Part shown: in pieces, positions 11,301 to 21,691 of the stretch
Numbering within the stretch: position 1 is the first letter of the stretch
Layout: the number at the start of each line of letters is the position of its first letter
Assembly (NCBI RefSeq): GCF_963678635.1
Contig: NC_087065.1
Location: 46,874,381-46,938,380 of the forward strand
Direction of reading: 5' to 3'
From: Symsagittifera roscoffensis
Lineage: Eukaryota; Xenacoelomorpha; Acoela; Convolutidae
Length of the DNA: 64,000 nt
Made by a program: the position numbers and the translations under genes
Notes under the pieces: model-generated
What the model was told of the DNA's origin: nothing
The model's database searches: none
Seen by the model: the letters and a program-made list of their open reading frames with translations, nothing else

Positions 11301-14300
11301 AAACAAGGACAGTAAAAAGACCGGCCCGATGAATCCTAACAAACCTCAAACATCGTCATCCAAAAATGCCGTTTCGCTGTCCAACATAAGTCGAGGGTTT
11401 TCTTCGTGCTTCAATTGTAAATAGGTTCAAGCAGACTTAACTACTTCTCTCGCTATGTTCGATTCTTGTACCCACCAATGGGTTTCGGCAAGCTTCGCAA
11501 ATCGTTTAAACTCAACGGGTCAAAAAATAGATATTCCATCTAACGGCTTCAATTCGACAAAATCAGTCACCACGCATCAGGTTAACTTAACGTGTTGCTA
11601 TAGTCGATCACTATCAATACAGTTTAAGCGATTGTCGAAGAAAGCTTGAGCGTCGGTTCCAAACAACCATAAATCCCATTCTACAAGATAAAATTCTACA
11701 CCTGCAGTCAATTAATAGTTTTTCGTATGCACATTGGCTGCGTCCTCTGTGGACCGCTTCCTTTGGCACTTTTTGATCGAGCAACCACCTTCAAATACCA
11801 TGTTGAAGATGTGGCACTTGCCGACCAAGCGAAGAATTGTTACGAGGTAGAGAAGTACGGGTGGTTTTACAAAGCTTAACCCCGTTCCATAGCTGATAAA
11901 CGTGGTCAAAAAATTTTTGAAATCTACCACAATTGGTGAAGGAGGAAGCCGTTACTCTGTAGATAAACTCTGGACTGATGACCAGATTGCTCACCCATAT
12001 TAATTTTACGCTTCGTTGGTTGAACTTTGATATCTTGAAAAACGGCAAGAGAAAGATTTGAAACAAAAAAATCCACATGTTTCAGATAACCGTGGCAATT
12101 TAGAGCAGGGATACCTCAGATCCCGCTTAACCCTCACGGCTCGAAAAACTGTTCGGACTGAAAATGATACACCCCACACCAACCGGTTCTACAACCGATT
12201 AAACCCGGCTGGGTTTGGCACGTTCTGGAAGTTGCACCCAAGCTTCAAGACAAATCACTAATTAAATCCTTTCTTGGCTGTCCCAATCTGCTAGTTAAAT
12301 TAGTTTACTTCCAAGGGCACAAAAACGACGCAGTATCCTCTAACATAGATGATTTGTTTATGCAGGTCTGTTTGCAGGAAAATGAGCAAAGTTAATTGCG
12401 TTTCTTGAGGCGTGAGGACCCAAAATTAGATGTGAGTGTATTTCAAAATACTAGCGATCTTCTCGGAGCAAAAGATTCGCCGAGTTGTGCTAACTAAGCT
12501 CTTCGCCGAATAGGCGTCGATAAACATGAACGTTATCGCGAAGCCGCCAATGCCGTGATGAAAAATTTTTACATAGACGATTACGTCGGCTGCCTCAAAT
12601 ATTCAGAAAAGGCAATACATTTAGGTCGCAGTTTGATTGAGCTACTTGAGTGAGTAGAGGGTTCAATCTAACCAAACTTGCTAGTAATATTCCCAAAAAA
12701 ATCGTTTAAAAAGTCCAACCAAAACGAATGCTAGCAACACTAAAGAATCCTTGCAACACTGAGCACTCCTGAAATCAATTCGTATGTTCTTGGTCTATGT
12801 TTTTGGTCTCAAATAAGACCACGTCAGCAATACGTTAGTTGTGGGCAGAGGAGTTCATCAAAGACTGTTACACAGCGATTGTTTCTTAGTTTCGCGTCGA
12901 CCGAGCAGGTCTTCTGTCTCCGTATAGCTTATGCGCACGTTTTGTACATCAAGACTTCTGGAGATTGAGGTGAGCAATGCGACGATCCACTACCAAAAGA
13001 GTTGTACCGCAAGTTCACTGAATGCCACTCAGAAATTTTCCAATTGTTGAGAAGTCCAATATCACTCCTTTCTACTCTGCTTTTTAATTGGTTGAAGTTG
13101 AACTGCACATGTCCGGTGATAGCGCCTTCGAGATTTTCTGTTCCGTTATATTACTTCGATCTAAAAAACTTCACTATCAAATGTCAACTTGCTTTCGTCT
13201 TCGGAAGCGAGAGTATCTCCAATGGAGATACTTTCGATTTTCAAATTGGATCTTTCAGCTACGCTTTTGGCTTTTCGATTGAAGGATGACATTGGGAAAG
13301 CTATGGAACTGAGCAGTTCGAAAGTTCAAAAGGACTAACCGCACTACGGTTCTATAGTGGCTGAGCTCGGCAATCAAACAGCTTGTTTTCGCTGCTTAAT
13401 GGGCAGCTGAAAATCTTTTGTCGGCGTCAGTTGACCAATGACTATTGACTTGAGTAGCGACAATAGGTGAGTCACGGAGAAAAATCGCCAAAAACTTCCG
13501 GTCTAGGAACTGAATGAGGGTTTAGAGGTCTCTGAATGAGAGTTTAGAGCACTGCAACTTCGACTTATTTTGTTTCCAAGATTAAATGCCAAGTTACATA
13601 TGCTAAGACTCTCATCAAATTACTCTCTAGAAAAGACACTTGAGAACTACAGATAAGGCCATAAATGATCCAGCAGAAATTTTCATTAAAGAGGAAATAC
13701 TAAAGCAAATCCAATTCTGTTTACGTTTTTCTTTTCCGGTTTTGAGGACAGAATGGTTACAACAACTTGTAGTTTCAGATTCAAAAAATTTAAAATTTCA
13801 TCTAGAAACACAGCCGAGAAACAAATACTAGCTTTCTATAAGTTTTTAGTAGGTACCAAACGGTCAATAAGGCGACCCAATGTGGCTAGACGCCCATTGA
13901 GCCAAAACAAAAAAAACCAATCCAAAATGCTATCCTGTAACATAAATCCAGCGATTAATGTTTACAATTCTGGTATTGTACACCACAACCATCCTGAATT
14001 CTATTTGAAAACTTTAATTGAACGACAGAACTAAAGATGAAAAAGCCATAAAGACCTAAGCTGAAACTAACTAAAATGAAAAAAAAAATTTGCAAGAATC
14101 CGAGTTGGTAAACGGACATAATTACAGGACGAGTGATTATCATCAACTGTAGTAAGCAGTGTTTTAAAAAGTCTACGATATGAAAAAAAAACGACAAACT
14201 GAGCAGACAAAGCAAAGTTCCACTATTCAGTTTTGATTTCAAACACTTGAAACTGAGCCAACAGACAATTAAAAAAGAATCATTGAACGCAAGTCCACAG

Positions 14301-17300
14301 AAAAAAAACTGACTTAATTTATGAAAAAACCTCATCTTTCGAAACTCAAAGAGACAAAAAGGAAGGCCTACAAATTCATTGAAATTCTATAACAATTTAT
14401 CATTGGAAATTTTTTGATAAACTAATTGTTAGAGAACTGGCTCTAAAAATAAGTTTTTATTTACTGATAAAAACTGAAAACCAAATTCCAATTTCCAAAT
14501 TTTTCGTGACCGTTAACTTTTGCTGCTCAGCATGACAAAGAACAGATGACAAACCACCAAAAACGTAAAATTGAGCCTGCATGAAACACGATAATTAACA
14601 CGGCAATATAATAGTCTAAAGTGTTACCTCTAGAACAATTGAGAAGCAGCCTGGAAGCAGTTAATGTTCAGCAATAAAGCAAGATCAACTATTTACAGAT
14701 TTCCTGGAAAAAAATGCTTGAGGCAAAATCTAGTTCCAGATTTTAGAACACTTACTCTCTTTGTGAAACAAGAGGAGCCTTCCGCTATGCAAGCAGCACA
14801 GACTGTTCCCATGGGAAGAAAACAACTTCAAGATTAATACAGTATCAGCACAAGTTATCTTCAACATAACCATCTAGCATTTGGAAAAAATTAACGAACA
14901 CAAAAATGCCGAAAAAATTGAATTGCTTTGAAGAAAGTTGAAGATGTGGCACTTTCCGACCAAGTGAAGAAGTGATGCAAGGTAGAATAATACGGTTCGT
15001 TATACATAGCTGATCCCCGTTCCACAGCCGATTAACATGCTCAGAAAATTTTGAATTCTACCACGATTGGTGAAGTAGGAAGCCGTTACTCTGTAGGTAT
15101 ACTCTGGACTGATCAGATTGCTCACCCATAGACTTTACGCTTCGTTAGTTCAATTTTGATATCTTGAAAAACGTCAAGAGAAATATTTGAAACTGAAAAA
15201 CCCATACGCTTCAGATAACTTTGGCAATTTAAAGAAGGGATACCATACCTTATCCTGGTTAACCCTAACGACTCAAAAAAACTGTTCGGACCGTGAATGG
15301 TACAACCCACACCAACCGGTTCTGCAACCGAATAAACACGGCAGGGTTCGGCACGTTTTGAACGTTGCATCCAAGACAAATCACTAATTAACTCCTTGTC
15401 GGCCATGATCTGCTACTTGTTTTAGTTTACTTCCGAGGGCACAAATACATAGTATCCACCAACATCGATGATTTGTTTTTCCAGAATTGTCTACTATAAT
15501 GAGATCAACGTTAATTACGTTTCTTCAGGCGGGAGGACCCCCATCAGATGTGAGTGTATTTCAATCACTTTTTAACTATTCCAAATTGACTAACTAGGCT
15601 CTCCGCCGAACAGCCGTCGATAGCCAAGAACGCTATCTCAAATCCACCAATGCCGTAATGAAAAAAAAATTCATTTGGAAGATTACTTTAGCTTCGTTAA
15701 AAATCCTGAAAAAGCAATAAATTGCGTCGCGAGCTTCATGATCGAGTATGAGGGTTAAACATAACCAAATTTTTTAAAGTAAAATCCAAGTTTGTCGTTA
15801 GAATAAGTCTCACTAAAATCAGCGCTAGCAACTTTTAAGAACTTTTGCCGCTTTGAGCACTCCTGAAATCACTTCGTATGTGCTTGTTCCCAAATGAGAC
15901 CACGTCAGCGATAGGTTAGTTGTGGGCAGAGGAGTTCATCGCGAATCGTTTCTTAGTTTCGCGTCAACCTAGCAGGTCTGCTGTCTGCGTATAGCTCACG
16001 CGCACGTTTGCTACTTCAAGCAATGCGACGGACCACTACCAAACGAAATGTACCGGCAATTCATTGAATGCCACTCAGGTTTTTCCAATTTTGGTCAGCC
16101 CACAATCCCTCAGTACTACTTTGCCTTTCAATTGGATGAAGTTGAACTACACATGTTGGTCGATACCTCATTGGAAATTTTCTTTTCCCATGAAGATGCT
16201 TTCGATTATCAGACTGGAACTTCAAGCTGCGCTTTCGGCTACTCGACTGAAGAATATCACCGGGAAAGCTCTGAGATGAGAATCAGAAAAATCAAGCTCT
16301 GAGCTGAAGGCATCCACGCTGAATTTGCATGTAAAAAATCGCAAAGCACAAATCCACATTATGTATAAATTATGCATTTCAAAAAATTGCGAGATATATT
16401 GAAAAAGAACAATTCTTAAATCGAGTTTTCATCATTGTTTTGTTATTTGAAATAAATCACTTTTTTCGGTTCATTTGAACAATGAGAAATGGATCAACTG
16501 TGTCAACTTATTACTATTCGAATGTCAAAGCACATAAAGCACATGCTATGAAAAAGCTGTAAAAATCCCCAAAAGTGGCACCAATATTTGCGATTTACGT
16601 GGGACAAAAAAGGTTCGTACTAATACACTCGCTTCGCAAGTGTAAACAGATGATATTAACTTAACTTGAAAACAAATCAGAAGACAAACCGCAAAAAAGA
16701 AATAAATTTGAGCCTGAAGGAAACACGAAAAAAACATCATGACCTAAATAAGAGACTGAAATACATCCATCAACTCTGAAGCAAACAATCCTGATATGCA
16801 GAGACAACAGCGTTACCCCTTGAACAAGCGAGGAGCCTGGAAGTTGTATCGTTCAATAATAATGCAAGTTCAATTATAACCAGATTTCTGGAAAAAAAAA
16901 TTGTGTACGGGAAAGTATAGTTCCCCATTTTAGGAAATTTGCTCTCTTTGTGTAACAAGAAGCACAGATTGTTCCGACCACAAATGGGGAAAAATGTCGT
17001 ATAAGCACAAGTTATCTTCAACACAACCACCTGGCATTTGGAAAAAGTTTCATTGAAGTCAAGGATGTGGAACAAATTGACTGGCGTTTTAAAAAAAATC
17101 CAATTTCGAGTTTTGAAGAGTTTTTCATATAATCTTTAAGCACTTTGAACTTCAAGAATCATTTATGATCGACAGCTTTTTGAGGAAATTAGCTCAATTT
17201 GAGAAGACTGCATAAATAGATAACTTTTTTATACCAGTGGAAAATCAAAAATTAATAAACACTTTTGGAGTAAAGTCAACCAAAAAATTGAGCAGCGTAG

Positions 17301-18099
17301 TCTGCTATCGTTTTAGCAAAAGAACTTGAATTGGTCTTAGAAAATCAGAAGCCAAATCGTGAAAAACCAAAATTGCCAAAAAAAACAAGATGCAAATAAG
17401 TGTTTTAACTCTATGGAACCCTAATTCAGTCTGAAAAGATTTTCATATGATACCCTTATAGCGTTGTTTGAGGTACGTGAAATTAAGAGGGTAACCAAAA
17501 TTTGGCCGTAGTAGCTTCCCACTTTGAGAGCGGTCGCAGAACAACAAAGCCAGCCGAATAGTAATAACATTCGATTGAGATACTTACGTCCCGTCAACTT
17601 CTTTCACCGCCTCAATGGCTTGATCTTTATATTTGTACACGATGAAGCCAAACGAAGGACTGGTTCGAGCAATCCAAGGCCTCTCAATCAAGTCTCCGTA
17701 AGATGCGAAAACTTTTTCAATTTTTCGCTCATCTGGATCATCTGGTAATTCCGATATATGCAGCCTAGACAGGTAATTTGTGATTCACTTAGAAGTCATT
17801 CAACGCAGCTGTCCTACAAAATAGTCATGAGATTTACCTGTAGCCGCCAGAAGCACTGTCATATTGGATATTATGTTCATCGGGAGATCGCCTTGTCTCT
17901 ACGTTCTGTTTTCTTGAGACAAAATCTGGAGACCACGAAGGACTTCTGCCCCGCTTCAAGTTGTTAACAGGTGTTCTACTTCTAAGGAAAGCAAAAAAAA
18001 ATCGAGCGAAATTTTAGAGTTTGTAATATTACCGATGATAACCGAAAATATTTCCAATTACCTGGAAAGACTTCGAGACCTGGAACGGCTGTAGGGCAT
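8386..18099 (-). CDS. SR-type RNA-binding protein (RS - RRM - CCHC knuckle - RS), six coding exons
   Basis: Coding exons on the minus strand: 18099-18062 (ATG at 18097-18099), 17981-17838, 17764-17588, 9641-9510, 8668-8603, 8422-8386 (TGA at 8388-8386). They total 594 nt, 198 codons with stop, and phases match at every junction. Residues 1-16 are an Arg/Ser-dipeptide run, with a further RGRSPSW...RRSP stretch. An RRM follows at about 60-135, with RNP2 LHISEL, RNP1 SFGFIVY and a last strand GVRIRVSIAK. Then comes a CX2CX4HX4C knuckle (CYACGKMGHFSRDC) and an RS tail (RYRSRSRSN), ending APSYYY. RRM plus knuckle recalls SRSF7/RSZ or ZCRB1; the N-terminal RS is more Tra2-like, so no symbol is given. 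Such proteins act in nuclear pre-mRNA splicing. Most acceptors have pyrimidine tracts. The exon-4 donor (CC|GTTAGA) is weak but the only one keeping frame; the exon-5 donor is CACAG|GCAAGT, a GC-AG intron. Confidence 0.82.
10100..13330 (+). mobile_element. BEL/Pao retrotransposon remnant, copy A
   Basis: Heavily decayed but recognisable in translation when frames are followed across stops. Gag-like core at about 10900-11215 (AEIAYRGTLLKDAL, QPQTIVGASLEKLLNFP). A CX2C knuckle relic (SSCFNCK) sits near 11404. RT entry HTNRFYNRLNP and related motifs lie at 12100-12250. Pao-type RT motifs SPSCAN.ALRR, NAVMKNFYIDDY and SEKAI lie at 12480-12640. An RNase H-like region follows (VELHM.GDSAFEIFCSV, 13090-13290). 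No LTRs or target duplication could be defined. It lies in the 7.9-kb intron of the SR-like gene, opposite to transcription. Every reading frame is broken many times, so it is ancient. Confidence 0.75.
13331..14509. other. Intron sequence between the two BEL/Pao copies
   Basis: AT-rich. ORFs at 13640-14034 (plus) and 13955-14335 (minus) are compositionally plain and overlap each other; no domain is recognised. It could be further decayed retrotransposon or spacer. Confidence 0.3.
14510..14930. repeat. Intronic direct repeat R1 (partner at 16640-17085)
   Basis: Contains ttgagcctgcatgaaacacg..., agcctggaag..., cagatttcctggaaaaaaa..., tgctctctttgtg-like and cacaagttatcttcaacata... in the same order as R2, at perhaps 70% identity by eye. 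R1 lies directly before BEL/Pao copy B and R2 directly after it, so the pair may be old LTRs of copy B or the ends of a tandem duplication. Confidence 0.65.
14935..16330 (+). mobile_element. BEL/Pao retrotransposon remnant, copy B (pol only)
   Basis: Parallels copy A from gaagatgtggcactt (14940) on. RT entry NPHQPVLQPNKHGRVRHV (15300-15360), a DIDDLF-like block at 15460, RTAVDSQERYLKSTNAVMK (15605-15665) and RNase H-like SIIRLELQAALSATRLK (16200-16260) are all typical of Pao-clade Pol. No Gag part is present. It is 1.4 kb against about 1.5 kb for the matching part of copy A, with independent indels. It is flanked by repeats R1 and R2. Confidence 0.75.
16640..17085. repeat. Intronic direct repeat R2 (partner of 14510-14930)
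   Basis: Same ordered blocks as R1 (ttgagcctgaaggaaacacg, cagatttctggaaaaaaaa, tgctctctttgtgtaacaag, cacaagttatcttcaacaca, catttggaaaaagtt). It stands downstream of BEL/Pao copy B. The rest of the intron to 17587 shows nothing recognisable. Confidence 0.65.
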
Positions 18100-18517
18100 A
18101 GCTAACCTGAAAAAAAGCTACTCACCGCACAAAGATAGTCATTCACCACCATAAATTAACTCCTTAACTAGCTTCTTCTTGCTGATGTGTATCAATTTAA
18201 AAAAAAAACTAAATTACAAAAGGGGCCCTTCCGTTTAGTTACGGTAAGTGCACAAGTTGGATAGGGCCATACCAGCGATATAAAATGCATATATATCAGC
18301 AATGAATGTCATAAATCAGCATTAAATGCATCGTCGTAATGTTAATTTATCTTAGCCGTCCTTCCTCTACAATAGCGCTTATGGAGTTGTCGATAAATTG
18401 AACTTTGCGTAGCGATCTGCACCCCCCTAAACAATCACCCCCTTGATGTGTATCAATTGTGAAGAAATTATCATTCTTAAGATTTTAAAAATAAAAGGAA
18501 ACAAGCGTCTTACTCAC

Positions 18518-18537
18518 CTCCGGTGCTTCAAAATTTT
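18518..18537 (-). other. Probable 5' untranslated exon end (splice donor) of the SR-like gene
   Basis: On the minus strand CCGGAG|GTGAGTAAG is a near-consensus donor (exon ends at 18518). The next acceptor, a pyrimidine-rich TTTTTTCAG ending at 18107, opens the exon with the start codon seven bases later. This gives a 411-bp first intron (18517-18107). The transcription start is not identified. Confidence 0.5.
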
Positions 18538-18960
18538 TCAATAACTCGTGAAAAACCGCATATATTGGAAACAAGATCTCAAGGACCATATTCTGTCTGT
18601 ACTCTGACTGCACTCAATTACAGGGTTGGTAGAGTGCCAGTCGGTCATATCTGGAAGTTTGACCTTGAGGGACATGAAAATACGTGATTTTGGAGTGAAG
18701 TTTGAATTTTCAAAAATTCGAATGGAGCCTGTCATGCTCAGTTTTCTCGCGACAACTGAAAACATAAAATGAAAAATCGGAACGACCGAATTAACAATTG
18801 CGGGAAAGTGGTCAAATATATACAGTGGGAAATCGCTATTCGCATTTTCCATCATAGAAAACGAGAGTAGAGCTGTCCTATCTGGTATAGGAGACCAAAC
18901 GAACAAGAGAGAACTAAAATTAACTGGACCAGTGTGAACCTTCAACGGAAAGGTGGACAA
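18538..18960 (-). CDS. Unassigned 140-codon ORF upstream of the SR-like gene
   Basis: The longest open frame on its strand between the SR-like gene and the MULE. It starts MSTFPLKVHTG and ends 20 bases before the candidate 5' UTR donor at 18518. The sequence is Ser/Phe-rich without recognisable domain. It may be a chance ORF, an upstream ORF in the SR transcript, or a decayed transposon piece. Confidence 0.18.
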   Translation of the reverse strand: MSTFPLKVHTGPVNFSSLLFVWSPIPDRTALLSFSMMENANSDFPLYIFDHFPAIVNSVVPIFHFMFSVVARKLSMTGSIRIFENSNFTPKSRIFMSLKVKLPDMTDWHSTNPVIECSQSTDRIWSLRSCFQYMRFFTSY

Positions 18961-19076
18961 GTGAAGTATCCCAATGGTCCAGAGTCAAAACTATATTCTT
19001 GAGTTAAAACTTACTTCCCTTGATTGGGACTCATCATTAGAAAACTTCTTGAGTTACATTTGATTATATTTATGCC

Positions 19077-20229
19077 GGGTACAGGACTTTATCCTCCACG
19101 GTAATTATCCTCCAGGCGATATCCTCCATGGCGGATAAAGTCCTCCGAGGGACTTTATCCGCCAAATGTTGGAGGATAAAGACGCTGAATCTAAAAATCA
19201 TAGTTTCAGACCACTGAGGGTAACTTTTTAACTAATATTTTTTTGAAAATAGGTTGTAAAGGCTTTTGTGAGGTGAGTGATCAGAATCTGGTACTAAAAT
19301 GTCTAAAATGATGAGATTAAGGGATAGATTATATTATCAAATTGGAATGTATTAGAAGAAAGTATCGTTAAAACAGAAGAATGAGGGCAATAATCAACAG
19401 CAAAATTACAAATTACTCGGACATCCAACAAGCCGTGAGCACCTACCATGCATGGTTCCGGCACTGATGTTGCCTTCAATGAAAGCATTCCAAACCTCGA
19501 AAAGAAGCTTTTGCTTCTCCACATAGCCTTTTCGGCTCTCCTGTACAGACAGGATCCGCAAATTAATTTCAACCAACTGTGCCTCATTGAAAAGTACCTG
19601 CACGAGAAAATAAAAGTTTACATTCGGGTTCATGGCGCGCTTGTTGATGCGGTGGTGCCATGATTCAAGATCATTGTTTGTGCGAGTACCTTTCATGAAC
19701 TGGCACCAGGTCTCAGGTGGAAACATTTTCGAGTCAATCCACTGCCTTCGGACGTACTACATATCCAGTTACTTCTGCTACCAAATTGCCCCCTTTCTTA
19801 GCATGACTAGGAAGGTCGATAAAAACGTCATTCTCTTCGTCGGGTTGAATGGTACTTGGAGTTTCGGGTACTTCAACGTCACTATCAACAATTATTGGCG
19901 TGGAACTTCTAGGTTCACCCTCAAATTCCTCAAAGTAAACTGTTTCATTGCAGGAAAGCTCGTCTTCAGATGTTCCGAAGTCAACTTGTTCCATATAATT
20001 GGGCTGCCCGTACGCGGAATGATCAGGAAGTTCCATTTATTGTCTGAAATGATCAAATATTGGATATAATCTAATAATTTGACTGAATTTACTAATTGGA
20101 GGAAAACATCCAAATTCATAAAATTGGGGGATAAAAATGGAGGAAAAAGTCCCTGTTTGAGAAATGGAGGATAATGGTGGAGGATATCGCCTGGAGGATA
20201 ATGACCGTGGAGGATAAAGTCCGTTTCCC
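19077..20229 (-). mobile_element. MULE (Mutator-like) DNA transposon, internally deleted
   Basis: The left end gggtacaggactttatcc... and the reverse complement of the right end gggaaacggactttatcc... match over about 52 bp with few mismatches. Both ends are rich in the motif tatcctcca, probably transposase-binding sites. Flanks carry TTTATGCC on both sides (19069-19076 and 20230-20237); a shared following G allows 9 bp, the usual MULE size. Two minus-strand ORFs remain inside. At 1.15 kb it is far shorter than an autonomous MULE. Confidence 0.85.
19406..20036 (-). pseudogene. MULE transposase remnant (C-terminal region) and unrelated N-terminal fragment
   Basis: ORF 19726-19406 contains RTNNDLESWHHRINKR and NFYFLVQVLFNEAQLVEIN, the pattern typical of the C-terminal end of animal MULE transposases (RTNN..E.WH..LN). 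ORF 20036-19734 is acidic and Ser/Pro-rich (VDSDVEVPETPST), lies in another frame and stops at 19734. The DDE core is absent, so this is a deletion derivative; an intron between the two parts cannot be excluded. It could not produce an active transposase. Confidence 0.65.
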
Positions 20230-20237
20230 TTTATGCC

Positions 20238-20685
20238 GGAGTCGTTAATTAGTTCAATTACTCTGTGTCTCAAGCGTGCTGCTAAGTGAGTGCTAAATTT
20301 AGTTTTCTCGAGTGTGTTTTATGATTGTTATGTTGAGATAAGGCGAGTTTTAGGTTGATCCATCTGAAATGGATCAAAGTTCCACTGTCCAACAAAAAGT
20401 AACCTAACGGATTGTTCCGACCCTGTTTTTAACGGCGTTCGTGTATTTTGGGTATTTCGAGACCTAAGTATGGGAACGTTCTTATTTTCTAGAGTGGGAG
20501 GATATTTTGGTAGTAGCCTTTAAGCTGTAACGGGTTCTGTTCTCATGTCGCAAGCGAACCGAATTGGCTCCGACCGTTTTTGAGGTAGAAAAACACAAGA
20601 GGTAGTGTCCCTGACTCTTGAGCCAATGGTTATAGGGCCTATTTTTCTTAAGCCTCATATGTGACCGAAGTAGGCGACTGTTACA
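20238..20685 (+). repeat. 5' LTR (3' part) of giant element 2
   Basis: Aligns in order with the second half of element 1's LTR: ggttgatccatct (20353; 21320 in element 1), ccctgtttttaacgg..., gagacctaagtatggg, cgaccgtttttg, and the terminal ...gttaca at 20685. It is then followed by a primer-site region nearly identical to that of element 1. The left boundary is not defined: by length the LTR should start several hundred bases further left, so the MULE probably inserted into it. The 3' LTR lies beyond the window. Confidence 0.68.
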
Positions 20686-20696
20686 TAGTGTTTTTA

Positions 20697-20711
20697 TGGC
20701 GCTCCTTGGTG
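20697..20711 (+). promoter_or_regulatory. Primer-binding site, element 2
   Basis: TGGCGCTCCTTGGTG, 11 nt after the LTR end, in a conserved context (tag.tgtttttatggcgctcc) shared with element 1. It resembles the complement of the 3' end of eukaryotic tRNA-Asn (TGGCGTCCCTGGGTG from memory) with mismatches. Confidence 0.5.
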
Positions 20712-20740
20712 TTTTTACGACATCATGACTACGGAGTCGA

Positions 20741-21664
20741 TGTGACATTCGACCAGAATGTCAAAAATGCAATCTCTGCAGAATTCGAATTTTTAGCAGC
20801 GAGCCCTCCGGATTGATGATTATTAAGAATTAAGAACGTTATTGGAATGATTGGCCAAACGGTGAGGGCTAGAATATTCTGGTATTTTAAAATTTTAAAG
20901 ATTCGAAGTGATGACGTAACATTTCTGAGAAACGTCAGAAACGGCCATTTTGGCAAAGAAGTAAAAGAAAAACACAACAACATTAGTTGCGCGGACGATA
21001 AGTACGAAAATTGTGAGAAAAAACAATAGCAGATTGCAGGAATAGCAGTGAACACTCCGAGTTGCAACTATTGTGTCGCTACAATAGTTGCAAGGCCGTT
21101 GCGAACAACGGTGAAGGGTGGAGGACAGCCTTCCGGATTAAGAAGAAATCAAGATTAACGAGCTTGATTCAGTGGATTCAAGAATCCGGAAAGGTTTCGG
21201 AACTGAAACTTTTATCCTTTTGTATAAACTTTTAGCTTCTTGTCATGTCCTGATTTGAATTTAATTAACAACTGGATTCATTTTGATAAGGATGAGAAGC
21301 TAGGAGTTGGGGGAAAGGGTTGATCCATCTTCGATGGAGATGATGATTTTTATCTACTGAACAAAAACAATAGTAATATAATCAATAGTAGTAGCCCTGT
21401 TTTTAGGAGTGACCTCGTGGTCTGGGGATACTGAGACCCAGCCATGAGCTCACTATTTCTGCATGTAATCTAGTTAATTTGAGTGTTTTGACCGAAGCCG
21501 GAAGCAGTAACGTTTTTGTCGACCCGATGTTAGAAAAGACCACCGAAAGTACTGGCTTGGTAGAGACGGTGAAAAGCATGCAAAGCTCTGCTTAGACGTT
21601 AGCCAGTCGTCTTATGACTTAGTTTTGTTTTCTGTCGATATGTATCTTCCGGGCGAATGTTACA
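20741..21664 (+). repeat. 5' LTR of element 1 (924 bp)
   Basis: Matches 42239-43162 over its full length with a few dozen differences (roughly 97% by eye). TG...CA ends. It contains a strong nested hairpin at about 21129-21195: outer CCTTCCGGATT pairs with AATCCGGAAAGG, inner AATCAAG with CTTGATT. A related hairpin recurs in the leader. Confidence 0.95.
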
Positions 21665-21676
21665 TAGATGTTTTTA

Positions 21677-21691
21677 TGGCGCTCCTGGGTG
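21677..21691 (+). promoter_or_regulatory. Primer-binding site, element 1
   Basis: TGGCGCTCCTGGGTG begins 12 nt after the LTR. It matches the complement of the 3' end of eukaryotic tRNA-Asn (recalled as TGGCGTCCCTGGGTG) at 13 of 15 positions. The same context follows the LTR of element 2. The offset from the LTR is larger than usual. Confidence 0.55.

Noticed and set aside
20729-21067. Minus-strand ORF in the LTR (also 42101-42565)
   Set aside because: It occurs in both LTR copies simply because they are repeats; no domain, and antisense to the element.
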